Positions 53,622 through 63,176 of a DNA stretch of 64,000 bases are shown one piece after another. Origin of the DNA: Candidatus Obscuribacterales bacterium (GTDB lineage Bacteria; Cyanobacteriota; Vampirovibrionia; Obscuribacterales; Obscuribacteraceae); the NCBI GenBank assembly GCA_020050835.1, contig JAGVKB010000150.1, positions 52,611-116,610 on the forward strand, in the 5' to 3' direction. The position numbers and the translations under genes were made by a program. Below the pieces are notes generated by a model. The model ran no database searches. It saw nothing but the letters and a program-made list of their open reading frames with translations, and was not told the DNA's origin. The first letter of the stretch is position 1. Every line of letters starts with the position of its first letter.

Positions 53622-54158
53622 ATGCCTGAAAGAGATGGAGACTCCGTCCCACTGGGTTCTAAGCTAAGCTCGACCAATCAAGAGACACAGGCATCAAACG
53701 CTCCGCTAACAAGCAAAGAATTCGATATCTACCATGTTCGCCGCGTCGTGGCCGGCAATCCGAACACCCCCAGACAGGTGCTCTCCAGGCTGGCGGAAGA
53801 TTCCATGCCGACAATCAGGCAGCGCGTGGCCGAAAACCCTAAAACACCCACCGATGTGCTTGTAACGCTTTCAAGTGACGAACACACCGATGTGCGACTG
53901 GCGGTCGCCGAAAACGCCAATACGCCTCCGGAGATACTCTCCGTGCTGGCAGACGACGAAGATCTCGATGTGCGCTACGGAGTGGCTGAGAACCCGCATA
54001 TGCCCGAAGAGATTCTCCTGAAGTTAAGCGAAGACGACAACCCATACGTGCGCTGCCGGGCGCTCAAGACTCTTCAAATGATGTCTCCGGACGTTCAATC
54101 ACGGTTACAGATGATGTTGATGCCCGGGTATGGCCAATCATTTCATCAAGGACTCTGA
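53622..54158 (+). CDS. Leucine-rich-repeat-variant (LRV-like) repeat protein
   Basis: The 178-residue protein has about four helical repeats of 24-25 residues. Examples are MPTIRQRVAENPKTPTDVLVTL, TDVRLAVAENANTPPEILSVL and LDVRYGVAENPHMPEEILLKL. The pattern VR-x-VAEN-P-TP-x-x-x-L-x-x-L is that of the leucine-rich-repeat variant or a HEAT-like repeat. Such proteins bind other proteins or iron-sulfur enzymes in some bacteria. AGGAG lies eight bases before the ATG. A disordered polar start precedes the repeats. It converges with the response regulator gene. Confidence 0.75.
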   Translation: MPERDGDSVPLGSKLSSTNQETQASNAPLTSKEFDIYHVRRVVAGNPNTPRQVLSRLAEDSMPTIRQRVAENPKTPTDVLVTLSSDEHTDVRLAVAENANTPPEILSVLADDEDLDVRYGVAENPHMPEEILLKLSEDDNPYVRCRALKTLQMMSPDVQSRLQMMLMPGYGQSFHQGL

Positions 54159-54193
54159 CAGATTGGCATCAGCCCGCCGAGGCACACAAACTA

Positions 54194-54224
54194 ACAAGCG
54201 GTGAGGCAGAACCACACCGCTTGT
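54194..54224. terminator. Hairpin between convergent genes
   Basis: ACAAGCGGTG (54194-54203) pairs with CACCGCTTGT (54215-54224) around an 11-base loop. It lies between the stop codons of the LRV gene and the response regulator. A short T-rich stretch follows on the plus strand, so it could act in both directions. Confidence 0.55.
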
Positions 54225-54291
54225 ATTTCCGACTTATCTAAGGAGAGGCAAACTCCGTTGTAAAGTTTGCATTTTGAGCAAAGCCTTGCTG

Positions 54292-54966
54292 TTAGCGGCT
54301 CGGCTCTTCTTCTCGCAATACGTATCCTTCACCTCTGACCGTTTGAATTAACCGCTTACTGCTGGCATCCTCCAGCTTGGAGCGCAGATAGCGGATGTAC
54401 ACCTCGATCACGTTGGATTCACCGATAAAGTCGTATCCCCACACTTTGTCGAAAATGAATTCACGCGAAAGAACCTGCTCAGGATATTGCATAAACAGGC
54501 GCAGGAGGTCGAATTCCTTTGCTCTCAGGTCGAGCTGTCTTTCACCACGCTTGACGACGCGATTGAGCTGATCCATCCACAGATCGGCATATGTCAATAT
54601 GCCTTCTTGCGGCTTGCGGCGCATGACGGCACGAATTCTTGCCAACAACTCTTCCGTCGCAAATGGCTTGGTCAAGTAGTCGTCGGCTCCGCTGTCCAAC
54701 CCGGAAACTCGATCCTGTACGCCATCCTTGGCGGTAAGCATAATCACTGGGACCTTCGAGATAGCCCTGAGCCGCTTACATACTTCGACTCCATCTAGCC
54801 CTGGAAGCATTATGTCAAGCAAGACCAGGTCAGGCTGGTCCTTTTTGAATAAGTCAATTCCCTGGTTCCCTTCGTGAGCTACGCTGACCTGATAACCTTC
54901 GTAACCCAATTCCAATTCGATAAGACGAGCAATATTGACGTCGTCTTCAATAATCAGAATCTTCAA
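54292..54966 (-). CDS. OmpR/PhoB-family response regulator
   Basis: The TTG at 54966 is preceded by GAGG at eight bases and gives MKILIIEDD, the usual receiver opening. A longer in-frame start at 55017 would add 17 residues. The 224-residue protein has a receiver (acidic pair EDD, phospho-Asp in DLVLLDIMLPG, Lys in LTKPF) and a winged-helix DNA-binding domain (residues 125-220) ending in SKRLIQTVRGEGYVL. The sensor partner is not adjacent; the histidine kinase at 33.5-35.3 kb is the only one in the window. Confidence 0.93.
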   Translation of the reverse strand: MKILIIEDDVNIARLIELELGYEGYQVSVAHEGNQGIDLFKKDQPDLVLLDIMLPGLDGVEVCKRLRAISKVPVIMLTAKDGVQDRVSGLDSGADDYLTKPFATEELLARIRAVMRRKPQEGILTYADLWMDQLNRVVKRGERQLDLRAKEFDLLRLFMQYPEQVLSREFIFDKVWGYDFIGESNVIEVYIRYLRSKLEDASSKRLIQTVRGEGYVLREEEPSR

Positions 54967-55259
54967 GCCTGTCACCTCGCAACCAACTGCCCGTCTTTTA
55001 ATATTAAACCCAATCAATTTCGCGCCGTTTAATCTTTTTTGCCCAGGTTTTGATTTCGTTACACCAAAAGTCTCAAAGGATTCACCCCTCTTGGCTTCCA
55101 GATGCTAGTTACGAATCGCTTCCGCTTGGCATAGCGTTTAATGAACGGGTTAATGTCTACCTAATCTACCAGGTGTTTAATCTACTGGAAAGGGGTAGGT
55201 TATCAATCACAGGGATTTTGTTATCCAGCAATCAATTCGCCTAGTTTCCAACAGGAAAC

Positions 55260-57035
55260 ATGGTCACGTCAAGCGGTCGGAGCCGACAAACGTTGAGAGC
55301 GGAAGACCATAAACGAAACGACGGCCGAGAAGGAGCTGGCGAAGCAACCTTAAACGACCACTTTCTCAATACGCAAACCGACGATCTCGGTCCTGTTTGC
55401 GGCGTCCCGCCGAGCCAAAGCGGCGCAGAACAGCTATTTTCCTACAACCTGAAAGCGATGGCAAAGATGGCGCAAGGAACTTCGGTGATAATCGCCACCT
55501 TACTGGCTATACCTGATGCGTTCGCCTTGCTGCCAAATTCTTCGAGTCTGCTTGGATGGCTGCTGCGACTGATAGCGGTGTGGCTCTCCGCGTTGATCTT
55601 GTGGTTCGCTGGCTATCTCTCCATGATGCATCTGGTAGCTTGGGCGAGTAAGGGCATTGTGATTGGAGAAGACGGCATAAAACTGTGGCGTTTTGGCAAG
55701 CTAATTCCCTGGGCGAAAATCAAAGCAGTTGGCGTCGAGCCACAGTTAATCTTTTCGCACATTTTTTCGCTCTCTCCTCCGGCTCAGAGACTCTCGCTGT
55801 ACGTGCAGGCAAAGCCCGGAGCAAAGCTTACTCCTCAAACGATTCCTTCCTTCCTATTTCAGCCAGCCGAATTCCAAGCCTTGCTTAACGCGATTTGCCA
55901 GCGCAGTTTCGCCTTTCAGCCCGACTCACAGAATGTACTGATCGCCAGGCATGACGAACTGCCCAAGCTGAAATCTCTGTATCTCCTGCTTGGCTGGGCA
56001 AGAATTGGACTCTCATTGGTTATCTCTTTTGGATTGATCACATTTCTGGGACGCAAAGCTACAGTCAATTACTTTTACAACAGCGGCAATCGAGCGTTCA
56101 ATCAAGGCGAACTGGTGGAGGCACGGCGCAACTATGAATTTGTCACCAAAATCGACCCGTTCTTTGCCGTAGCCTGGCAAAATCTCGGCGGAACGGAATT
56201 CCGCCTTGGTGATTCTCAGAATGCCTGCAAGCATTGGCATAAAGCGCTCGCGCTCAAGCCGGATCTAGTGGAATCGAAAGTAAGCCTTGCATACATTTAT
56301 ATTCAGGAGCGACAGTTCACTAAAGCCCGCAATCTCCTGAACCATGCTCTCAACCTTGCCCCGCAAAACTTGGCTGCACTGACTAATCTGGCCGATCTCG
56401 ACATGCGTCTTGGTCACACTCGCGACGCGATGATGACTGCCAGGCTGGTTTTAACGATCGATCAGGGCAATCAACTCGCAACCGGTTTGATTGCGCAAGG
56501 GCGGCTGCGGATTGGCAAACCTGGCGAAGCGATCGCTCTCTTAAATGCGCGAGAGCAAAGAGGCACCATTGCATCGGAGCTACCCTTCTGCCGCTTAATC
56601 AGAGGCGAGGCCGCCGCCGACCTCGGACAGCTAGACCAGGCGGAGCAGTATTTCCAAGACGTTATTTCAGAAAATCCCTCGAATCCATCTGCGCTGCAAG
56701 ACCTCGCTCGAGTTTACATCCGCCAGAAAAGGTGGACTGAAGCCGATGACCTGATGGCCAGAGCATCATTTTTAGCACCATACGATCCCTGGCCGCATTT
56801 AATACGCTCGAATCTTTACCTATTAAAAGGGGACAAGCAAGACGCAAGTAGCTATGTATCCAAGGCCGAACAACTGTCCGAGCAGGATGCGCTTTCTCTG
56901 GCTGAATCAGCCAGAATCGAGCTCGCTCTTGGAAATCATGCCAGAGCTCGGAAGCTGGCCGAGCGCTCCTTCAGAATCGAGCCGGTGACACCACAGGCGC
57001 TGTCAATCATTCAAATCCTATCAAAGGAAAACTAA
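55260..57035 (+). CDS. Membrane TPR protein
   Basis: The 591-residue product has a polar N-terminal tail, two transmembrane helices near residues 75-90 and 98-120, a PH-like cytoplasmic part (IVIGEDGIKLWRFGKLIPWAKIKAVGVEPQ) and a third helix near 248-265. From about residue 275 TPR repeats follow (NYFYNSGNRAFNQGELVEARRNYEFVTKIDPFFAVAWQNLGG and several more). The TPR part may face the periplasm or cytoplasm. AGGAAAC stands just before the ATG. The function is unknown. Confidence 0.75.
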   Translation: MVTSSGRSRQTLRAEDHKRNDGREGAGEATLNDHFLNTQTDDLGPVCGVPPSQSGAEQLFSYNLKAMAKMAQGTSVIIATLLAIPDAFALLPNSSSLLGWLLRLIAVWLSALILWFAGYLSMMHLVAWASKGIVIGEDGIKLWRFGKLIPWAKIKAVGVEPQLIFSHIFSLSPPAQRLSLYVQAKPGAKLTPQTIPSFLFQPAEFQALLNAICQRSFAFQPDSQNVLIARHDELPKLKSLYLLLGWARIGLSLVISFGLITFLGRKATVNYFYNSGNRAFNQGELVEARRNYEFVTKIDPFFAVAWQNLGGTEFRLGDSQNACKHWHKALALKPDLVESKVSLAYIYIQERQFTKARNLLNHALNLAPQNLAALTNLADLDMRLGHTRDAMMTARLVLTIDQGNQLATGLIAQGRLRIGKPGEAIALLNAREQRGTIASELPFCRLIRGEAAADLGQLDQAEQYFQDVISENPSNPSALQDLARVYIRQKRWTEADDLMARASFLAPYDPWPHLIRSNLYLLKGDKQDASSYVSKAEQLSEQDALSLAESARIELALGNHARARKLAERSFRIEPVTPQALSIIQILSKEN

Positions 57036-57084
57036 TCGAATCTGTCCAAATGAGGCAGCGGCAGCCATCCGGTTGTGCGGATTC

Positions 57085-58065
57085 TTACTTGACGCTGCCG
57101 ACGGTCTCTTCCGCAACAGTACCTGTCCGCGGCCTCTCCACTCGCTCATCGTCATCGCCGAACAGATCTCGCGGGGCTTCCTTATGTCCGACGACGATTG
57201 AGCGGACAAATCCGATTATCACAAAAACAGTTGCGCGCGCCCAGATTGCCGAGTAAATCAGCCAGTTAAATGGAGGCCAGTACTTGGGAGCGATATTCTT
57301 TCTGTAAAAGAGATGCAACCCGTGGTGCAAGGCGATTGTTGCCCGCACCGGTCTCAGACGGCTAGCTGCGCCATGATAATGATAAATGATCGCTTCTGGA
57401 TAATAAAAAATAGTCCAGCCGGACTGCTTGATGCGCCAGCACCAATCGAGCTCCTCACCGTACATAAACCACTCTTCGTCCAGCAGCCCGACGTGATCGG
57501 ATGCAGCTCTTCTCACCATCATGCATGAGCCGGACAACCCATCCACCTCGAGCAACTGCTCGGGGCTCTTATGCGTCAGGTTGTATCGCGCAAACAGCGG
57601 AACTCCAGGAAACAAGCGACTGAGATAAGTCACTCGAAAGAAGGCGGCAAGTGGATCGGGGAAAGCTCTGCGACACGCCAGTTGAAGAGTGCCATCACGA
57701 TTGAGTATTTTCGGACCGACCGCACCGCAATCGTCTCTCGCCTCAAGGAAATCTGCCAGCCGTGAAATGGCGTCTTCCACAACAAGAGTGTCCGGATTGA
57801 GCAACAAGACAAATTGTCCGCTCGAGAGTGTAATTGCCTGATTGCAAGCCTTCGGGAAACCGACGTTTTCCTGATTGGCAATTACCTTGACCTGCCTAAA
57901 TCTCTCCCGCAGCATCTCAATCGAGCCGTCACCGGATGCGTTATCAACGACCCAAACTTCGAATTCTCCGGAGCGCGAATCACTAAACACGGACTCGAGG
58001 CAGCTCGCAAGAAGCCTCGGCGTTTTCCAGTTGACTATTACAATTGAAACTCTTGGAATCAGCAT
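57085..58065 (-). CDS. Family 2 glycosyltransferase, rhamnosyltransferase-like
   Basis: The 326-residue enzyme has a GT-A fold: VSIVIVNWKTPRLLASCLESV, VVDNASGDGS, ENVGFPKACNQAI, the LLNPDTLV metal-site motif and EELDWCWRIKQSGW. A C-terminal helix near residues 265-285 may anchor it. It adds a sugar, often rhamnose, to a cell-surface glycan. The TPR gene is convergent, and the mutase gene lies upstream on the same strand, 88 bases away. Confidence 0.85.
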   Translation of the reverse strand: MLIPRVSIVIVNWKTPRLLASCLESVFSDSRSGEFEVWVVDNASGDGSIEMLRERFRQVKVIANQENVGFPKACNQAITLSSGQFVLLLNPDTLVVEDAISRLADFLEARDDCGAVGPKILNRDGTLQLACRRAFPDPLAAFFRVTYLSRLFPGVPLFARYNLTHKSPEQLLEVDGLSGSCMMVRRAASDHVGLLDEEWFMYGEELDWCWRIKQSGWTIFYYPEAIIYHYHGAASRLRPVRATIALHHGLHLFYRKNIAPKYWPPFNWLIYSAIWARATVFVIIGFVRSIVVGHKEAPRDLFGDDDERVERPRTGTVAEETVGSVK

Positions 58066-58153
58066 CGTCCTGATTAAACCACAGGTCGAATCCAGTTCTC
58101 CAAGACCGGTCCAACCTTAATTAGAGTTATCATTACGAACCTTGAACATCCTT

Positions 58154-59725
58154 TTATAAAGTGACCAACGGCCGGTACTTGCCGAACGCCACGCGCAAGG
58201 TATTGCTAATCTCACCAACAGTCGCATAAGCATCGACGGCATCGGCGATTAGAGGCACCAGGTTTTGCTCAGCGGCAGCAGCCTCCTTCAACACAGCCAG
58301 AGTCTCTTCCACCCTGCTCTTATCTCTCTTGGCACGCAAGGCAGAGATTCTCCTGCGCTGCACGTTTTCAATATCGGGGTCGACTCTATAGATAGAAATC
58401 GGCTCCGGCCGTTCATCTATGAATCTATTAACACCGACAATCACGCGCTGGTTGTTCTCCACTTCCTGATGGAATCTAAAGGCTGCATCCTGAATCTCCT
58501 TTTGAATGTAGCCAGTCTCTACCGCACTGATCGCGCCTCCCATCTCTTCAATTTTGCGCAAATACTCTTCAGCCGCCGCCTCCACCTTGTCGGTCAGGTC
58601 CTCGATGAAATAGGAGCCGGCCAGCGGATCGACAACATTATTGATGCCAGTCTCAAACGCCATGATCTGCTGAGTTCTAAGCGCCGTGAGCGCTGCCGCT
58701 TCACTGGGCAGGGAGAGCGCTTCATCCTTCGAGTTAGTATGCAGAGACTGGCAACCGCCAAGCGCTGCCGCCAACGCCTCGAGCGTCGTGCGGACGACGT
58801 TATTGTCAGGCTGTTGCTGGGTAAGACTAGAACCGGCTGTCTGCACATGGAAGCGCAAGGTCATCGATTTATCTTTCTTGGCACCGAATCTCTCTTTCAT
58901 TATTCTGGCCCAGAGGCGCCGCGCCGCTCGGAACTTCGCCACCTCTTCAAATAGATCCATCTGAGCGACAAAGAAGAAGCTCAGCTGCGGAGCGAACTCA
59001 TCGATATCCAGCCCTCGGTTCAACGCTGCCTTGACATACTCAATTGCATTGGCGAATGTGAAGGCGAGCTCCTGGACAGCAGTGGCACCAGCTTCGCGGA
59101 TATGGTATCCGCTGATCGAGATTGTGTTCCAGCGTGGCATCTCTTTGGCGCAATATTCGAAAATATCAGTGATAATCCGCATCGATGCCGCCGGCGGGTA
59201 AATGTAGGTATTGCGAGCCTCATACTCCTTCAAGATGTCATTTTGAATCGTCCCCTGGAGCTCTTTCGGATTGACGCCCTGTCTTACTCCGACGGCACGA
59301 TACATCATCAATAGGATTGCCGCCGTGGCGTTGATAGTCATGGACGTAGAGACGCGCGCAAGGCTGATCGATTCAAACAAGCGCTCCATGTCTTCGAGAC
59401 TGTCGATCGCTACTCCCGTGCGTCCTACTTCGCCAAGCGCAAGCGGATCATCGCTGTCATAGCCCATCTGAGTGGGCAGATCGAAGGCAACCGAAAGCCC
59501 GGTCTGCCCGTTTGCCAAGAGATAACGGAATCGCTTATTAGTCTCGTCAGCCGATCCGAACCCGGCATACTGGCGCATCGTCCACAGCCGCGAGCGATAC
59601 ATCTCAGCATAAATTCCCCTGGTAAAAGGATACTTACCTGGCTCACCAAGTTTTGTTCGCCAATCCCATTTGGACTGATCTTCAGGCTGCCATACCCACT
59701 TGCTGTCCGGTACGAGTTCTGACAT
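58154..59725 (-). CDS. Methylmalonyl-CoA mutase, large (alpha) subunit without B12 domain
   Basis: The 523-residue protein has the substrate-binding TIM barrel of acyl-CoA mutases: [77 protein letters not shown] and [14 protein letters not shown]. Tyr in RQYAGF and Arg in SMRIITD match the residues that favour methylmalonyl-CoA over isobutyryl-CoA. The C-terminal cobalamin-binding domain is absent, so a separate small subunit is needed; none is in the window. GGAGG precedes the ATG. The gene is close to a complete cobalamin pathway, which it would use. Confidence 0.92.
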   Translation of the reverse strand: MSELVPDSKWVWQPEDQSKWDWRTKLGEPGKYPFTRGIYAEMYRSRLWTMRQYAGFGSADETNKRFRYLLANGQTGLSVAFDLPTQMGYDSDDPLALGEVGRTGVAIDSLEDMERLFESISLARVSTSMTINATAAILLMMYRAVGVRQGVNPKELQGTIQNDILKEYEARNTYIYPPAASMRIITDIFEYCAKEMPRWNTISISGYHIREAGATAVQELAFTFANAIEYVKAALNRGLDIDEFAPQLSFFFVAQMDLFEEVAKFRAARRLWARIMKERFGAKKDKSMTLRFHVQTAGSSLTQQQPDNNVVRTTLEALAAALGGCQSLHTNSKDEALSLPSEAAALTALRTQQIMAFETGINNVVDPLAGSYFIEDLTDKVEAAAEEYLRKIEEMGGAISAVETGYIQKEIQDAAFRFHQEVENNQRVIVGVNRFIDERPEPISIYRVDPDIENVQRRRISALRAKRDKSRVEETLAVLKEAAAAEQNLVPLIADAVDAYATVGEISNTLRVAFGKYRPLVTL

Positions 59726-59797
59726 GTTACATCCTCCGGCTTACCACCCTCTCATCAAGGTAGCTTGGACAGTCGCCCGGACAAGCCAGGGACGCCG

Positions 59798-59803
59798 TAT
59801 AAT
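59798..59803 (+). promoter_or_regulatory. -10 box for the transsulfuration operon
   Basis: TATAAT at 59798-59803 is a consensus -10 box. No good -35 is seen. Transcription would begin near 59810, with a leader of about 37 bases including GGAGG before the ATG at 59847. Confidence 0.5.
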
Positions 59804-59846
59804 GGTCGATTGCTCATCCCTCTATTGTAATGGAGGTCCTTTTCGG

Positions 59847-61265
59847 ATGCAGTATTACAAAAACATCCTGGAATCGATCGGTTCGACCCCCCTTGTAAAG
59901 CTTACCAAAGTCACAGTTGGATTAAAGCCACTCATTTTGGCCAAGGTTGAAGCGTTCAATCCTGGCGGTTCTATAAAGGATCGCCCAGCACTTCAAATGA
60001 TCGACGAAGCCGAAAAACAAGGTCTGCTCAAAGCAGGCGGCACAATCGTCGAGCCAACCTCCGGAAATACAGGGACCGGGCTTGCGCAAATCGCAGCCGT
60101 GCGCGGCTATCGCTGCATATTGGTTTGCCCCGACAAAGTCGCTCAAGAAAAGATAAATCTGCTGAAAGCATACGGCGCTGAAGTGGTGATCGTTCCGACG
60201 AGCGTGTCGGCCAGCTCGCACGAGAGCTATTACTCTGTTGCCAACCGGCTAACACTCGATATACCGGGCGCCTTCCAACCGAACCAGTTCGCCAATCCGA
60301 ACAATCCGGAAGCTCATTACAAAACCACCGGTCCGGAGATCTGGGAACAAACCGGCGGAGAAATCACCTGCTTTGTGGCCGGCATGGGAACCGGTGGCAC
60401 CATATCCGGTACCGCTCGCTTCCTCAAGGAGAAGAATCCCAACATCAAGATAGTCGGTGTAGACCCCGAAGGATCGATCTACTCCGGTGACATGGCGCAG
60501 CCGTACAAGGTCGAAGGCATCGGCGAAGATTTCATTCCCAGAACGGTAAATCTAAAGCTGATCGACGAAATGATTCGGGTCAGCGACAAAGAGTCATTTG
60601 CGATGGGCCGAAGACTGGCACAAGAAGAAGGCATTCTCGTCGGTGGCTCTTCAGGCACCGCTACCGTCGCCGCCTTGAGAGTCGCTCAAAATCTCGGAGC
60701 CAATGACGTCATTGTCGTACTAATGCCCGACGGCGGGCGCGGCTATCTGAGCAAGATGTTCTCGGACGACTGGATGCAAGATAACGGTCTCCTGCCCGCG
60801 CCGGGACATACATATTATGTCAACGATATCTTGGAGCGCAAGCTGGCTAGCGGAAGAGTGCCGGCAATCGTCTCCGTTAGCCCGGAAGACAACGTGCAGA
60901 AGGCGATCAGTCTCATGGAAGAACACCAGATCGACCAGCTGCCGGTGATCGGTGCAGACGGTCACAATTCCGGGTCGATGAACGATATCGTCGCGATGCA
61001 GATGGTTTTCGAACGCAAAGATCCATCCCAGGTCAAGATCGCCACGGTGATGGGCAGAGCGTTCCCGCACTTCGACAAGAGCGCGGAGATTGACCAAATC
61101 TATCGTGCCTTCAGACTGGGAACTCCTCTCGTCGTCATCACTCAAGAAAACAAGGCAACCGGAGTGCTCACCAAATCCGATATCATGACCCACATGCGCG
61201 AATCCCTCAGTAAGGGAGAAGGCAAAGAGAAAGACAGTAAAGAAGTCTTAGGAGCTAAGCGATGA
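59847..61265 (+). CDS. Cystathionine beta-synthase
   Basis: The PLP enzyme condenses serine and homocysteine to cystathionine. The 472-residue protein (start chosen at 59847 for GGAGG upstream) has GSTPLVKL, the PLP lysine in PGGSIKDRPALQMI, SGNTGTGLAQIAA and VGGSSGTATVAALRVA. Two CBS domains form the C-terminus from about residue 340 (SVSPEDNVQKAISLMEEHQIDQLPV and KIATVMGRAFPHFDKSAEIDQIYRAFRLGTPLVVITQ). It overlaps the next gene by four bases. O-acetylserine sulfhydrylase activity is a lesser possibility, since that family lacks CBS domains. Confidence 0.9.
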   Translation: MQYYKNILESIGSTPLVKLTKVTVGLKPLILAKVEAFNPGGSIKDRPALQMIDEAEKQGLLKAGGTIVEPTSGNTGTGLAQIAAVRGYRCILVCPDKVAQEKINLLKAYGAEVVIVPTSVSASSHESYYSVANRLTLDIPGAFQPNQFANPNNPEAHYKTTGPEIWEQTGGEITCFVAGMGTGGTISGTARFLKEKNPNIKIVGVDPEGSIYSGDMAQPYKVEGIGEDFIPRTVNLKLIDEMIRVSDKESFAMGRRLAQEEGILVGGSSGTATVAALRVAQNLGANDVIVVLMPDGGRGYLSKMFSDDWMQDNGLLPAPGHTYYVNDILERKLASGRVPAIVSVSPEDNVQKAISLMEEHQIDQLPVIGADGHNSGSMNDIVAMQMVFERKDPSQVKIATVMGRAFPHFDKSAEIDQIYRAFRLGTPLVVITQENKATGVLTKSDIMTHMRESLSKGEGKEKDSKEVLGAKR

Positions 61266-62398
61266 ACTTCGCAACCAAGGCGATTCACGTCGGGCAAGAG
61301 GCAGACCCGACCACCGGGGCGATTATCACGCCGATCTATCAAACCTCAACCTACGTTCAAGACGCGCTCGGAAGCCACAAGGGCTACGAGTACTCCCGCA
61401 CTCAGAATCCGACCCGAACCGCTCTCGAGCAATGCCTGGCCTCGCTCGAGAATGGCGCGTACGGAATGGCGTTTGCATCGGGCATGGTTGCCTGCAATAC
61501 CGTCATGAACCTTTTGTCTGCCGGTGATCACGTCGTCGTAGGTGACGACGTATATGGTGGCGTCTACAGGCTTTTCGAGCGGGTTCTGTCCAGGTACAAG
61601 CTTACCTTCACCTACGTGGACGCTCGCAGCACGGAGGAAGTGCAGAAAGCTGTCCGATCAGACACCAAAATGCTCTGGCTCGAAACACCTACGAATCCGC
61701 TGCTCAAACTGGCCGATCTGCGTGCACTGGCTGAAATCGCCAAGAATTGCAATCTGATAAGCGTGGTGGACAATACGTTTGCCAGCCCTTATTTACAAAC
61801 GCCACTCGATTTCGGCATCGACGTGGTGGTTCACAGCACCACTAAGTATCTCGGTGGGCACAGTGATGTCGTCGGTGGTGCAATTATCACGTCTTCCCAG
61901 GAGCTTTACGAGAATCTCAAATTCCACCAGAATGCCGTCGGCGGCGTTCCCGGTCCGTTCGACTCCTGGCTGGTGTTGCGCGGGCTCAAGACGCTAGCCG
62001 TGCGCATGCGCGAGCACGAGAAGAACGCGATGGCGATTGCTCAATTTCTGGAAAAACATCCCAAGATCGAAAAGGTTGTTTACCCAGGACTACCTTCTCA
62101 CCCACAACACAATCTGGCACGCAGCCAAATGAAAGGTTTTGGCGGCATGCTCTCTTGCGTTGTCAAAGGCGGGCTCAATGGCGCGAAGGACTTGCTGCAA
62201 GGCACAAAACTTTTTGCCCTAGCTGAAAGCCTCGGTGGAGTTGAGTCATTGATCGGTCATCCGGCGACCATGACCCATGCTTCTATTCCTAAGGAGATGA
62301 GAGAAGCGCGCGGAATAGTAGACGGATTAGTCCGGCTGTCGGTAGGCATCGAAGATGAAAGCGATCTGGTAGCGGACCTGACCGCCGCGCTTTCCTAG
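61262..62398 (+). CDS. Cystathionine gamma-lyase/gamma-synthase
   Basis: A Cys/Met-metabolism PLP enzyme of 378 residues. It has TKAIHVGQEADPTTGAIITPIYQTSTY, the TRTALE region, ASGMVACNTV, PLP lysine in HSTTKYLGGHSD, and the ending HASIPKEMREARGIVDGLVRLSVGIED. With the upstream cystathionine beta-synthase it most likely works as a gamma-lyase in reverse transsulfuration, making cysteine; the sequence alone cannot exclude gamma-synthase. It is translationally coupled by an ATGA overlap. Confidence 0.9.
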   Translation: MNFATKAIHVGQEADPTTGAIITPIYQTSTYVQDALGSHKGYEYSRTQNPTRTALEQCLASLENGAYGMAFASGMVACNTVMNLLSAGDHVVVGDDVYGGVYRLFERVLSRYKLTFTYVDARSTEEVQKAVRSDTKMLWLETPTNPLLKLADLRALAEIAKNCNLISVVDNTFASPYLQTPLDFGIDVVVHSTTKYLGGHSDVVGGAIITSSQELYENLKFHQNAVGGVPGPFDSWLVLRGLKTLAVRMREHEKNAMAIAQFLEKHPKIEKVVYPGLPSHPQHNLARSQMKGFGGMLSCVVKGGLNGAKDLLQGTKLFALAESLGGVESLIGHPATMTHASIPKEMREARGIVDGLVRLSVGIEDESDLVADLTAALS

Positions 62399-62402
62399 AC
62401 AA

Positions 62403-62915
62403 CTACTGAGAATAACCCTGCTTATCCGGCGGCAGACCGAAAACGGGTGAAGTTCCGGGTGGCTGTCCATAAGGTGTTGGTCCGTAGCCGGACTGCTGGG
62501 GATAGGCCGGAACTCCCTGCGGCTGATAGCCAGATGGTTGCGAATACGCTTGATTATTCGGCGTTTGCTGAGCATAGCCGGCGCCAACTGGTGCTCCGTA
62601 AGGCGGATTGCCGCCCCAGCCCTGCTGTGGACCGGCCGAGCGATTGAGCAAACCGGACATTACACCATATTTTGACAGCGGCTGTTGCGGTGCGACAGTC
62701 GGCTGAACAGACGGTCCAGCTTGAACATAGACATCACCACCAGCGGAGATTATCAAATAACTGCTTCGACCGCTCTCAACATTCGTCAAAACATACTTGC
62801 CGGCCGGGATTCCGGCTGTACCGGTCGGCGCTCCACCGCCTGGGTAAGCATTCTGCGCACAAGCCATAGTTTGCAAAGCCAGCAGTGAGAAAGCAGTCAA
62901 AATCACCAGTCGCAT
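62403..62915 (-). CDS. Secreted Pro/Gly/Gln-rich hypothetical protein
   Basis: From the ATG at 62915 the product has 170 residues, with a signal peptide MRLVILTAFSLLALQTMACA; cleavage after ACA is plausible. The mature part has a short beta region (GKYVLTNVESGRSSYLIISAGGDVYVQAG), then a long disordered stretch of Pro, Gly, Gln and Tyr (GYQPQGVPAYPQQSGYG and so on). It could be a surface or adhesive protein. An upstream in-frame ATG at 62957 would put polar residues before the signal. It converges on the gamma-lyase gene with four bases between. Confidence 0.6.
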   Translation of the reverse strand: MRLVILTAFSLLALQTMACAQNAYPGGGAPTGTAGIPAGKYVLTNVESGRSSYLIISAGGDVYVQAGPSVQPTVAPQQPLSKYGVMSGLLNRSAGPQQGWGGNPPYGAPVGAGYAQQTPNNQAYSQPSGYQPQGVPAYPQQSGYGPTPYGQPPGTSPVFGLPPDKQGYSQ

Positions 62916-63176
62916 CGTTCGTGAATTCCAAATTGGATGGTGTCGATCGTTCGGCAATTAGCCTTTAACTGCCTCTCACCGGGAGGAATCTCAGCCACCG
63001 GCTCCTAGAAGCTTACCAGCACGACGCGCTTGACATTTTCGATCGGGCAGGCAGACAGCTTGCCTGCTGGAAGCCGCATGATCATCGAATTGCAACAGCT
63101 GGCTCAATAGACTGACATAAAATGCCAAGTGGCGTTGTACACTTAGCAATCCAATTCTTATATCTACAAGGGAAAC

